Source of the DNA: Treponema sp.
GTDB lineage: Bacteria; Spirochaetota; Spirochaetia; Treponematales; Breznakiellaceae
Length of the DNA: 6,903 nt
Assembly: GCA_031284195.1 (NCBI GenBank)
Contig: JAITAI010000088.1
Span: 1-6,903, forward strand
Direction: 5' to 3'
The notes under the pieces were generated by a model that did no database searches, had not been told where the DNA came from, and worked only from the letters and a program-made list of their open reading frames with translations. Position numbers and translations under genes: made by a program. Below are positions 1 through 6,436 of the stretch, piece by piece; positions within the stretch are counted from its first letter, which is position 1; each line of letters begins with the position of its first letter.

Positions 1-2078
1 GCATCGGTCCGGGCCTGTTCAAGTACAGAGACATCCCGGATTGGATCCGCTATCCCTAGCGGGAGATAGCCTGATTGCTCGGTTCCGGTAATATGACCAG
101 GACCTCGAAGTTTTAGGTCTTCTTCAGCAATAACAAAGCCGTTGGTGTTTTCCAGCATCACCTTGAGCCGGGCTTTGCCTTCATCGGTGAGCACGGTAGG
201 GGGCAGCGCCGAGGCATCCCCTGCGGTCTGGGAATCGGAGTAGACCAAAAAACAGTAAGACTGGGTCTCACCTCGACCAACCCTGCCCCGGAGCTGATGC
301 AAGGCAGCAAGGCCAAACCGTTCAGCATGTTCTATCGCCATGCAGCTTGCATTAGGTACATCCACCCCTACTTCCACGACGCTCGTAGCTACCAGGATGC
401 GGATAACGCCGCTGCGGAAATCTTCCATGGTTTGCCGCTTTTCCTCTTCGTCCAGTTTTGAATGAATCAAGGCCACTGAATACTGGGGGAAAACCTGTTG
501 CGCCAGCCGGGTGGCCATAGACTGGGCATCTTTGAGGCTTTTCCGTTCATCTGCTTCAATGAGGGGGTACACGAAATACGCCTGCCTCCCTGCGGCTAGT
601 TCATAGCGGATAAAATCGTACACCTTAGCTTCGTTAGACACCCGGGCGAGGTGGGTCTTAACCGGCTTTCTTCCCGGAGGGAGATCCCGAATGATCGATA
701 TATCCAGGTCTCCAAAGATCGTAAGAGCCAGCGTCCGAGGTATGGGGGTAGCGCTCATCATAAGCAGGTCAGGATGATCCCCTTTGGCCATGATGGCTTG
801 CCGCTGAAGCACCCCAAACCGATGCTGTTCATCGATTACCACAAGGCGGAGATTTTTATACGGTACATCTTTTGAAAAGAGGGCATGGGTACCCACCACG
901 AGGTCGATCTCCCCTGCGGCTAGACCCTTGAGCAACTGAGCGCGGCCTGCGGCCTTGAGGTTTCCGCTGAGAAACGCGGACCGTATTCCGAGAGGTTCCA
1001 GAAAACAGGCAGCGTTTTCCTCATGCTGCCGGGCCAAGAGTTCTGTAGGAGCCATCAGGGCAGCCTGGCCGCCTAATTCCACTCCCCGCAGAACCGCAAA
1101 AAAGGATACCAAGGTCTTGCCGGAACCCGCATCCCCTTGGAGAAGCCGGGCCATGGGATGGGGACCGTCCATGTCCCGGTTTATAGCGCTGATAACTTCC
1201 ACCTGTCCTGGAGTTAAGGGAAAAGGGAGTCCTTCCAGGAGGCGTTGCTGTAAGGGAAACAAGGTATCAGACTTGCTGGCCGGTACTGAAAGACCGTGCT
1301 GAACCCGCTGGGTAGAACGCCGTTCCTGGGCGCGTTTACCTACCAGTACTTCTAAATAGAACAGTTCTTCATATATGAGGGTCTGCCGGGCCTGTTCAAG
1401 CTCTGCCAGGGAACGGGGAAAATGAATGGCCCTGATTGCCTGGGATTTGGGGAGGAGCTGATGCCGCTGCATAAGATACCAGGGGAGTTCGTCTTCCAAA
1501 GGTTTTACATATTGGCATATAGCCTGTTCAATGAAACGGCGAAGCATACTCTGAGTAAGGCCTTCGCTCAAGGGATACACCGGCAGGATGCGTCCAAAGT
1601 ACCGGCTTGGGGCTTCCTCCAAAAGGCTTGCAGCATGATCCAGGATAACTTCGGATCCGGTTCCTGCAGACACGGCTTCTACTTCAAAAGATGACGATTG
1701 GAGTTCGCCGAATTTGTGCTGGAACGTACCCCAGAGCCAATAATACTTCCCGATCACCAACTTTTTTTCCATGAACGGCTGGTTGAAACAGACCAAGACC
1801 CCCCGGGCGCTGGCATCTTCCACATAGACCTTGAGGTCTTTCTTGCCGGTCCGGGAATTAACAAACCAGTCTCGGGCGATGACCTGCACTACGGTACATA
1901 CCGGGGAAGAACTAAAGTCCTTGAAGGGTATGTGCCGGCTCCTATCCTCCCAGGTTCGGGGATAATGGCAGAGGAGGGTTTCTACACTGCATATCCCCCT
2001 CTTGGCAAGGGCATGAATAGCAACCGGACCGATCCCTTTAATGGCATCCATGGACATGGTAAGTTCCCGGAGAAACAT
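1..2078 (-). CDS. recG: ATP-dependent DNA helicase RecG (C-terminus cut by window edge)
   Basis: RecG is a superfamily 2 helicase that remodels stalled replication forks and Holliday junctions in the cytoplasm. The minus strand is open without a stop from 2078 to the left edge, giving 692 complete codons. That is close to the E. coli length of 693, so only a short C-terminal tail should be missing. An OB-fold wedge region lies at roughly residues 55-110. Helicase motifs follow in order: Walker A GDAGSGKT at residues 315-322, DEQHRFG (motif II) at 416-422, SATPIPRT (motif III) from 442, and QLRGRVGRG (motif VI) at 595-603. The DEQH form and motif VI are typical of RecG. The ATG at 2078 is chosen as first in frame after the stop at 2106-2108, with a weak purine-rich RBS (AAAAGAG). 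An in-frame ATG at 2057 is an alternative start. It lies 27 nt downstream of yggT, so the two are probably cotranscribed. No frameshifts or internal stops are seen. Confidence 0.96.
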   Translation of the reverse strand, partial: MFLRELTMSMDAIKGIGPVAIHALAKRGICSVETLLCHYPRTWEDRSRHIPFKDFSSSPVCTVVQVIARDWFVNSRTGKKDLKVYVEDASARGVLVCFNQPFMEKKLVIGKYYWLWGTFQHKFGELQSSSFEVEAVSAGTGSEVILDHAASLLEEAPSRYFGRILPVYPLSEGLTQSMLRRFIEQAICQYVKPLEDELPWYLMQRHQLLPKSQAIRAIHFPRSLAELEQARQTLIYEELFYLEVLVGKRAQERRSTQRVQHGLSVPASKSDTLFPLQQRLLEGLPFPLTPGQVEVISAINRDMDGPHPMARLLQGDAGSGKTLVSFFAVLRGVELGGQAALMAPTELLARQHEENAACFLEPLGIRSAFLSGNLKAAGRAQLLKGLAAGEIDLVVGTHALFSKDVPYKNLRLVVIDEQHRFGVLQRQAIMAKGDHPDLLMMSATPIPRTLALTIFGDLDISIIRDLPPGRKPVKTHLARVSNEAKVYDFIRYELAAGRQAYFVYPLIEADERKSLKDAQSMATRLAQQVFPQYSVALIHSKLDEEEKRQTMEDFRSGVIRILVATSVVEVGVDVPNASCMAIEHAERFGLAALHQLRGRVGRGETQSYCFLVYSDSQTAGDASALPPTVLTDEGKARLKVMLENTNGFVIAEEDLKLRGPGHITGTEQSGYLPLGIADPIRDVSVLEQARTD

Positions 2079-2105
2079 GTTTCTCTTTTCTTTTCTTGAA
2101 TCGGT

Positions 2106-2693
2106 TTAGATCGGCAACTGAAATAAGAGGGATACTGCCACCGCTACGAGGAGTTTCATACCAATCATCAGGGCCACTAAGACCCCGATGGCGGTGAGGA
2201 GCCCGGTCCGGTAATGGACCAATCTACCCCGGAACAAGAACCTATTCATACGGTAGAGAATGGGCTGGGATATGGTATTGATTATCCCCCAAAAGGAACT
2301 TACGATGTTCTGGTTCGTCAGGTAGGCGATAAACCGGATGACCAAAATAACGATACAAAATCCCAGGATAAAGGATCCTGCCGACCACAGGGAAGAGAGG
2401 AGCATTCCCAGGATCATACCCAGACGGATATGGCCATACCGGGCGAGCGTAGCAAAAAGGTTATGGACCAGGGATAACACTGCCATAGCGACGATAGGAG
2501 AGAGGTCCAGGAAACCGACCTGCAAGCCGGGAAAACGCCGAAACCACCGGAGGTAGATATCCGTGATACTACTTAAAATCTCCATAGGTCTGCCGTACTG
2601 GGCCCCACTGAACCAGGTAAGCATGATCCGGATGAAGATGAGGATCATGTATATCCCGGTGATACCGCTCAGAATATTCATAATAAGGTGCAT
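2106..2693 (-). CDS. YggT family integral membrane protein
   Basis: This 195-residue protein is hydrophobic throughout and carries the YGGT signature. The first repeat is clear at about residues 22-78: an R-I-x-L-T-W-F start, then ITDIYLRWFRRFPGL, then the conserved FLDLSPIVA core. A second, degenerate repeat lies at about 124-155 (IRFIAYLT, then ISQPILYRMNRF) and lacks the DLSP core. Likely membrane segments are near residues 4-27, 62-85, 92-133 (probably two) and 163-190. The family's role is poorly defined; members have been linked to osmotic stress, envelope functions and cell division in other bacteria. The start is uncertain: ATG at 2693 and ATG at 2681 (Met5) are both possible, and neither has a clear Shine-Dalgarno sequence. 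The frame stays open upstream to a stop at 2802-2804 but without another ATG. It is followed after 27 nt by recG and is probably the first gene of that transcript. It appears intact. Confidence 0.9.
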   Translation of the reverse strand: MHLIMNILSGITGIYMILIFIRIMLTWFSGAQYGRPMEILSSITDIYLRWFRRFPGLQVGFLDLSPIVAMAVLSLVHNLFATLARYGHIRLGMILGMLLSSLWSAGSFILGFCIVILVIRFIAYLTNQNIVSSFWGIINTISQPILYRMNRFLFRGRLVHYRTGLLTAIGVLVALMIGMKLLVAVAVSLLFQLPI

Positions 2694-2819
2694 AAATACA
2701 AAATAACAGATCAGCCCCGCTTCGTCGAGGTTTTCAAGGGGAGGAGGTGTCCAAAAATCAAGGTATATGATGCAAATCAGGAGGGGCCTGGGGAAATACC
2801 CTTACTCGTAACGTTACGG
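2694..2819 (-). promoter_or_regulatory. Upstream/leader region of yggT-recG
   Basis: This region should hold the promoter and leader of the yggT-recG transcript. I cannot point to a convincing -10/-35 pair; a TTGAAA near 2730-2735 has no well-spaced -10. Two things stand out. One is CACCTCCT (minus strand, plus coordinates 2742-2749), which matches the core of the 16S rRNA 3' tail. The other is a 12-bp perfect palindrome at 2807-2818. Assignment as a regulatory region rests on position only. Confidence 0.25.
2807..2818. repeat. 12-bp perfect palindrome CGTAACGTTACG
   Basis: CGTAACGTTACG is its own reverse complement. A further GTTACC follows a few bases later at about 2824-2829. The palindrome lies about 115 nt upstream of the yggT start, near the edge of the intron-like segment. 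It could be an operator half-site pair, a remnant element end, or chance. It has no loop, so it is not a terminator. Confidence 0.4.
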
Positions 2820-3178
2820 CTGGGTTACCCGGTGAGCAAGGGGGTTTTGACCTAATGTACCTGCAGAGGAACGAAGGGTGGCGGTATCTGAAAATGATTC
2901 TTGAGGTATATGACCGGTAGGTAAGGGGGGCTTCTCATTCAGCGAAGAGATGGCGGTAATGGATAGGACGGTCAACGTCCGGTCCCTAGTGGTTACCAAT
3001 GGCCGAGTGAAAGGGTATCTGCATTTCCATGCTGACCGAGGTGTCCCGCGTATGGTGTGGTAGAGAGTTCCGCAATGGGCTGGAGGTAGGTCATGCAAGG
3101 ACGAACGGGATTCAGGAAACTGCTCGTGGGTTATGAGAAAAAAGCACGAAACTATCAAGGACCGATGAAGTTTGCGTA
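2820..3178 (+). mobile_element. Candidate group II intron fragment (domain I-like RNA, no maturase)
   Basis: No coherent protein is read here in any frame. The plus strand has local hairpins: GGACG/CGTCC at 2966-2970 and 2976-2980 around a 5-nt loop, GCAT/ATGC at 3021-3024 and 3029-3032 around TTCC, and TCTC/GAGA near 2933-2949. Short stretches such as CCTGCAGAGGAACGAAGG, GTGGTTACCAATGGC, CATGCTGACCGAGGTGTCC and GTAGGTCATGCAAGGACGA resemble domain I of bacterial group II introns as I remember them. The layout also ends with AAGGACCGATG, where an intron-encoded protein would be expected to begin, but that frame stops after seven codons. No domain V hairpin and no intron-type maturase follow, so if this is an intron it is a 5' fragment. 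The left boundary is uncertain and may reach back to about 2747 (GTGTCC). The identification rests on remembered sequence style and stem-loops. The 114-codon minus-strand frame across it is taken as a by-product. Confidence 0.4.
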
Positions 3179-3474
3179 CGCCGTATAATATGGCGAAATC
3201 TTATCCCGATCCATCCTGGCTTTATTCTGAATAGCTCTTATTTTTGCGTATATTCTAACATCCTATTACAAAGGGCGTATTCATGCGACGCTTGACTATT
3301 TCGACGCTTCATGAGGTGTTCTAGATAAGCCCTGCTAAACTTTTTGTTTACCAATTCAGGTACCGTCCGTTTATTATACCCCTAGTTTTATACAGATATA
3401 TGCGGGGGACGCGGTAGGTTCGGTTCTCTTTATCCTATAGGCTGTGTTCATTTTGATCGTAAAAGGAGTGTCTT
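3179..3474. other. Non-coding stretch upstream of the chemotaxis receptor relic
   Basis: This stretch is more AT-rich than its surroundings and I see no gene in it. It presumably once carried the promoter of the receptor gene at 3475. Possible -10-like words (TATAAT at 3184-3189, TATTAT at 3372-3377) lack a well-spaced -35. The palindrome CCTATAGG lies near 3434-3441. No sigma-28 type chemotaxis promoter could be recognised. Confidence 0.5.
3463..3468 (+). promoter_or_regulatory. Ribosome binding site of the chemotaxis receptor relic
   Basis: AAGGAG lies 6 nt before the ATG at 3475. This is a strong, well-spaced Shine-Dalgarno sequence. It fixes 3475 as the original start of the receptor gene and shows that the 5' end of the relic survives. 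Confidence 0.7.
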
Positions 3475-4212
3475 ATGAAAATCAGCGTTAAACTGATAAC
3501 GGCCATCAGTATCTTCAACCTCATCGGTATCGGACTGCCAGCGGAGGCTACCATCTTCCTATCTCAGCGGGAAATCAGTCGCCTAGCTGATGAGCAGGCG
3601 TACAGTATTGCACAGACCGGTGAACTAATAAGCAAATGGTTTGAACCGTATTATGGGTGTAACACGAATCATCACCAAGATAACGGAAGGTTATAAGAAA
3701 TACCGTTTGAACAACGACGCGAGTATTTCAAGAGGTAAGTACTGCTTGCAAACCCTATATTAACCGGGGAATCTAGACCTGAAGACCCTCAGTTAGAGGC
3801 TATCCGGGTGTTTGAATTTGATGTGGTCATGCAAATAACTTCAGGTGAAGAGTTTATATTTGATCCTTCGGTAGATTTCATAGAAGGCTAGAACGTGTTA
3901 GTCGCCAATATTTGTATTCCCGTAAAAGATCAAGGTAAGATGGGGAGTACGGGGGTTTCTTTTGAATTATCCACGATACAGGGTATGCTCAATGAGGTTA
4001 AACCTTTTGGGGGATCTTTGTATTGCTTTTCAGTTCCAGAGGTTTTGTTACCGCGCATAGCGAAGTAGGCGGGAACGGAGGGTCTGTTTTGGGATACCCC
4101 AGTTTGATGGGAGCCACCACGGCTGGCTTAACGGAGTGGTGGGGGCGATGACGGTATTATCTTATTGGATAAGGAAATACAGGATACCTCAGGCGCCGTA
4201 CTGCGCCATAAA
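3475..4212 (+). pseudogene. Methyl-accepting chemotaxis protein relic (N-terminal anchor and dCache-like sensor only)
   Basis: The N-terminus (MKISVKLITAISIFNLIGIG) is a typical receptor signal anchor, and ISRLADEQAYSIAQTGELIS continues into a periplasmic sensor. Similarity then jumps frames. A one-base gain near 3651 leads to GVTRIITKITEGY, and the frame returns near 3698 with IPFEQRREYF, then VLLANP. The same frame continues with VVMQITSGEEFIFDPS and PVKDQGKMGSTGVSFELSTI, a dCache-type core. A further shift near 4025 gives SSRGFVTAHSEV, and another near 4137 gives GDDGIILLDKEIQ. Stops interrupt it at 3736-3738 and 3889-3891. Part of the distal Cache sequence seems missing between LLANP and VVMQIT. 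HAMP and methyl-accepting signalling domains are absent, replaced by the transposase relic near 4212. The intact protein would have sensed a ligand in the periplasm and signalled through CheA/CheW. The style is Treponema-like by memory. The right end is approximate. Confidence 0.82.
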
Positions 4213-4214
4213 AC

Positions 4215-4730
4215 ACCTTTGGGCTGGTACGGAAGCTGGCGGACGCTGAACTTTTGCAGAGAATAACCAGGCCGAATAGTCATTTTGGTAGGGCCTGTGA
4301 GAAGCTGGGATAGAAGTTATCCAGGTAAACAGGCCGCAGGTGAAGGAGTGGATAGAATGGAATCACGGGCTGGATCAGTACCGACTGGTGAAAGAACTGC
4401 GGCTTGCGGGGATTTCAGCGATAGTGGCGGCGAACCGGTTTCTTGAGGAAACTTATCTCCCGAAGATAAACGGGAAGTTCTGTCGGCCTATAGCGGACCC
4501 GGCGGACGCCCATGTACCACTCACGGTAGACATGAAGGGCATCCTGTGTTTTGAGCATGAACGGACAGTGATAATGATTATGCAGTCCTGTTTGAACGCC
4601 ACCGGTTTCAGATCCTCAAGACCAATACGGTCCTGCCCCGGCTCAAACAAAGTCATCGTACGGATCAGACTGGACGGCAGCCTGAGTATCCTGTGGAAAG
4701 AAAAAATTCGCCTTGTTGAGGAGATATCAA
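4215..4730 (+). pseudogene. ISNCY-like transposase relic (rve integrase core, C-terminal part)
   Basis: The relic reads LADAELLQRITRPNSHFGR then ACEKLG, shifts by -1 near 4308, and continues GIEVIQVNRPQVKEWIEWNH, then GLDQYRLVKELRLAGIS and NRFLEETYLPKINGKF. This matches the block around SPQAKGRVER that holds the last catalytic Glu of the rve/DDE core in ISNCY-type transposases. The Glu is kept in the form KEWIEWNHG. At about 4568 the frame shifts -1 to DNDYAVLFERHRFQIL, and at about 4646 it shifts back +1 to KVIVRIRLDGSLSILWKEK, the usual C-terminal strands. The HTH and the first catalytic Asp are missing. The second Asp, expected in a YCDxK motif, may be damaged at 4204-4215. The relic directly abuts the chemotaxis receptor relic. 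No terminal inverted repeat could be defined, so both ends are approximate. Confidence 0.75.
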
Positions 4731-4795
4731 TACCCAAAAAGGTCAATCAGACGTTCATGTTGCCTGAAGAAGAGGTCATTTCTATTGCATCTTGA

Positions 4796-4988
4796 CAGGG
4801 ACAGGGGTAATGTTATATTAAAATCCGTACTGAATCTGAAGAAGATAACCGGAAAAGTGAATGCGTGTCAGTATTTATCGGCTATAACCGATCTCATCAA
4901 GGTTGCCAATATGTGGCTTGCCGAGAACCGCCCTGAATTGAAAAGGGAGATGGAATCCGTTGGTACGGTATCTATCAGGAACCGGTGA
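4796..4988 (+). pseudogene. Fragment of unknown protein upstream of the terminase relic
   Basis: I do not recognise this protein. In the frame ending with TGA at 4986-4988 the translation reads LDRDRGNVILKSVLNLKKIT, then ACQYLSAITDLIKVANMWLA and ENRPELKREMESVG. It is charged, probably helical, and has realistic amino-acid composition. The frame extends upstream to an ATG at 4713, but that part overlaps the transposase relic in another frame, so the true N-terminus is probably lost or in another frame. It ends 39 nt before the terminase start. In phage genomes a small terminase subunit or other small packaging gene commonly sits there; this is positional inference only. Confidence 0.35.
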
Positions 4989-5015
4989 ATCACTCAACCA
5001 GTAAAGGGTTGTTTT

Positions 5016-5023
5016 AAGGGAAG
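5016..5023 (+). promoter_or_regulatory. Ribosome binding site of the terminase relic
   Basis: AAGGGAAG lies 4 nt before the ATG at 5028, with the AAGGG core 7 nt away. It supports 5028 as the original start of the terminase gene, although the frame now meets an amber stop after 13 codons. Confidence 0.45.
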
Positions 5024-5027
5024 TTAC

Positions 5028-6065
5028 ATGCGTGAAAGAAAGACCTTAAGACAGCTTGAAACCGCATAGAACGAACTGAAAGTAGAACTACTCAGCCATC
5101 CCCTGTTTCTGAATAATTCAGAACGGGCGAAAGCGGAACGGAAAGAACGGGGTGAAGCTAGGGTGTGGGAGTTTGGCTACACCTATTTTCCTGAGTATGT
5201 TCCGGCAGGTAACGCATCATTCCACCAAGAGTGGGAAAAAGTCAGGCTCATGGAGAGCGAGCCGGTGTTACTCATGGCGTTTCGGGGAAGCGGAACTTCA
5301 TGCTGCTTTCCGCGTACAATAAGGAGAAGTCTGCCCTCTTCACGGGACGTATCCTGCTTGAACTCATGTACAATCAGCGGCCGGTGAATGTACCGAACTG
5401 TGGCGGTAAAACCCTAGGAATCCGGGCGATTTCAATGGGACAAGACCCGCGGGGCTTCGTGCACGGGCCCCACCGACCTGATCATGTGAAGGTGGACGAT
5501 ATTCAGAGCCGTAAACGGGCGCGGAGTCAAAAGTTTGTACTGGAGTCGGTGGAACAGATCATGCAGGATTTAATCCCTGCGCGTGCCGAGGGATATTCCA
5601 CGGTGATGGTGGCTACAATACGCAGTGTGTTGCCAGTACCTTAGAAAAAGGGACCGACGAAATCAACTCGGTTAAAACGTACAAATACCCTGCAGATGAA
5701 CGGGGGAAGCCGACATGGAAAGACCAATTTCCGGCATCGCGGTTTGCCAAACTGAAACGTACTATCGGTTCGACCGCCTATACTCAGGAGTACCTGCTCA
5801 TTCCGGTTGCGCTGGATGAGCAAATTTTCAGCGAGGAATCGATCAAGCGTTATGACTTTGACGAACTGAAGGCTTTGCATTTTTCCTACATATTCAGTTT
5901 GACAGACCCGTCGATAAAACATGAAGAAAAACATTGAAGGCGAGGGTCTGCGCGGGTATTACTGAGGAAGGTATCATATACCTTCTCAAAGCCAGGATAC
6001 GGAAAGAATCGGTGTCCCGTATGATTGATGGGATGTATCAGATATATGACCAATATAGACCGCAG
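5028..6065 (+). pseudogene. Phage terminase large subunit relic
   Basis: The large terminase packages phage DNA with an N-terminal ATPase and a C-terminal RNase H-like nuclease. Frame one runs MRERKTLRQLETA, a TAG at 5067-5069, then NELKVELLSHPLFLNN up to MAFRGSG near 5290, the start of Walker A. A shift there gives NFMLLSAYNKEKSALFTGRI, then SMGQDPRGFVHGPHRPDHVK and VDDIQSRKRARS, a Walker B-like HVKVDDI. A second shift near 5617 gives TQCVASTLEKGTDEI, then TAYTQEYLLIPVALDEQIF and IFSLTDPSIK; the Asp of TDPS fits the first nuclease motif. A third shift near 5935 gives CAGITEEGIIYLLKARIRKE, then DGMYQIYDQYRP. The Walker A Lys-Ser/Thr and following residues seem deleted where RGSG joins RNFMLL. 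A second internal loss near NVPNCGGKT is likely. The nuclease C-terminus is lost at the junction with the reverse transcriptase relic. It cannot make a working enzyme. Confidence 0.78.
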
Positions 6066-6068
6066 TAG

Positions 6069-6391
6069 AGGTAGTTCTTTGTTGTCGATCCCAAGAGGCG
6101 GCTTATTTCCACTCTGGCGTTCCATGATCGGGTTATCCATTACGCGTTATGCCAGGTAATAGAACCGGTTTTTGAAAAACGATTTATTAATGGTAGTTTT
6201 ACCTGCCGAGTGGGACTTGGGCCCATACGGCGATGTAGTACACATTACATGGTGTACGGTAAGCAAAACGGCAATGGGGGAAATATTATGTCCTCAGAGG
6301 CGATGTTAACAAGTTTTTTCCATCAGTTCATCCAGTTCATCAAGTTCATCATGAGATACTAAAACAGATAGTGGTGAACTACAAAGTATGA
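6069..6391 (+). pseudogene. Reverse transcriptase relic (N-terminal fingers to motif A)
   Basis: The translation FFVVDPKRRLISTLAFHDRV, then HYALCQVIEPVFEKRFINGS and FTCRVG matches the first conserved blocks of RVT_1 reverse transcriptases. After a -1 shift near 6215 it continues AHTAM, stops at 6236-6238 and 6260-6262, then GKYYVLRGDVNKFFPSV. The last part is motif A, with the catalytic Asp at 6302-6304 and the FFPS signature. It continues HHEILKQIVVNYKV and stops at 6389-6391. TAG at 6072-6074 sits where the family usually has Glu (RE-FFVVDPK). Motif B, the YxDD motif and the thumb are missing. The style is closer to diversity-generating-retroelement, retron or unclassified prophage reverse transcriptases than to group II intron maturases, which usually read F-x-R-V-N-H here. 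It starts in the same frame in which the terminase relic ends. No template or variable repeat is seen. Confidence 0.72.
6326..6352 (+). repeat. Three tandem 9-bp units inside RT motif A
   Basis: The units are GTTCATCCA, GTTCATCAA and GTTCATCAT, differing only in the last two bases. They encode VHP, VHQ and VHH within FFPSV...HHEIL. Related reverse transcriptases have a single V/I-D/H-H here, so two extra units (six residues) have been inserted without breaking the frame. Confidence 0.85.
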
Positions 6392-6436
6392 TGGGGGAGT
6401 AAAGACAACCGGAACACCGAGAGATACTATGAGATT

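Noticed and set aside
9..1400. A 15-bp exact direct repeat CCGGGCCTGTTCAAG at 9-23 and 1386-1400
   Set aside because: Both copies encode LEQAR in the same frame of recG, a common helical peptide with the same codon choice. This is more likely coincidence than a functional repeat.
651..2099. Several plus-strand open frames of 70-130 codons
   Set aside because: They lie opposite recG, whose motifs and frame are unambiguous, and show no family features.
2214..2556. Two plus-strand open frames opposite yggT
   Set aside because: They are antisense to a clear YggT protein and have low-complexity charged composition.
2814..3158. A 114-codon minus-strand open frame
   Set aside because: It has no RBS, unnatural composition (many Thr, Ser, Pro, Arg) and no recognisable motif. 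It lies across the stem-loop-rich intron-like segment and is best seen as a by-product.
3184..3189. Perfect TATAAT as a promoter -10 element
   Set aside because: No acceptable -35 sequence lies 16-18 bp upstream, and the receptor start is almost 290 nt away.
5641..6140. Two minus-strand open frames of 84-97 codons
   Set aside because: The plus strand here gives clear terminase blocks (LEKGTDEI to YDQYRP), so these are shadows.
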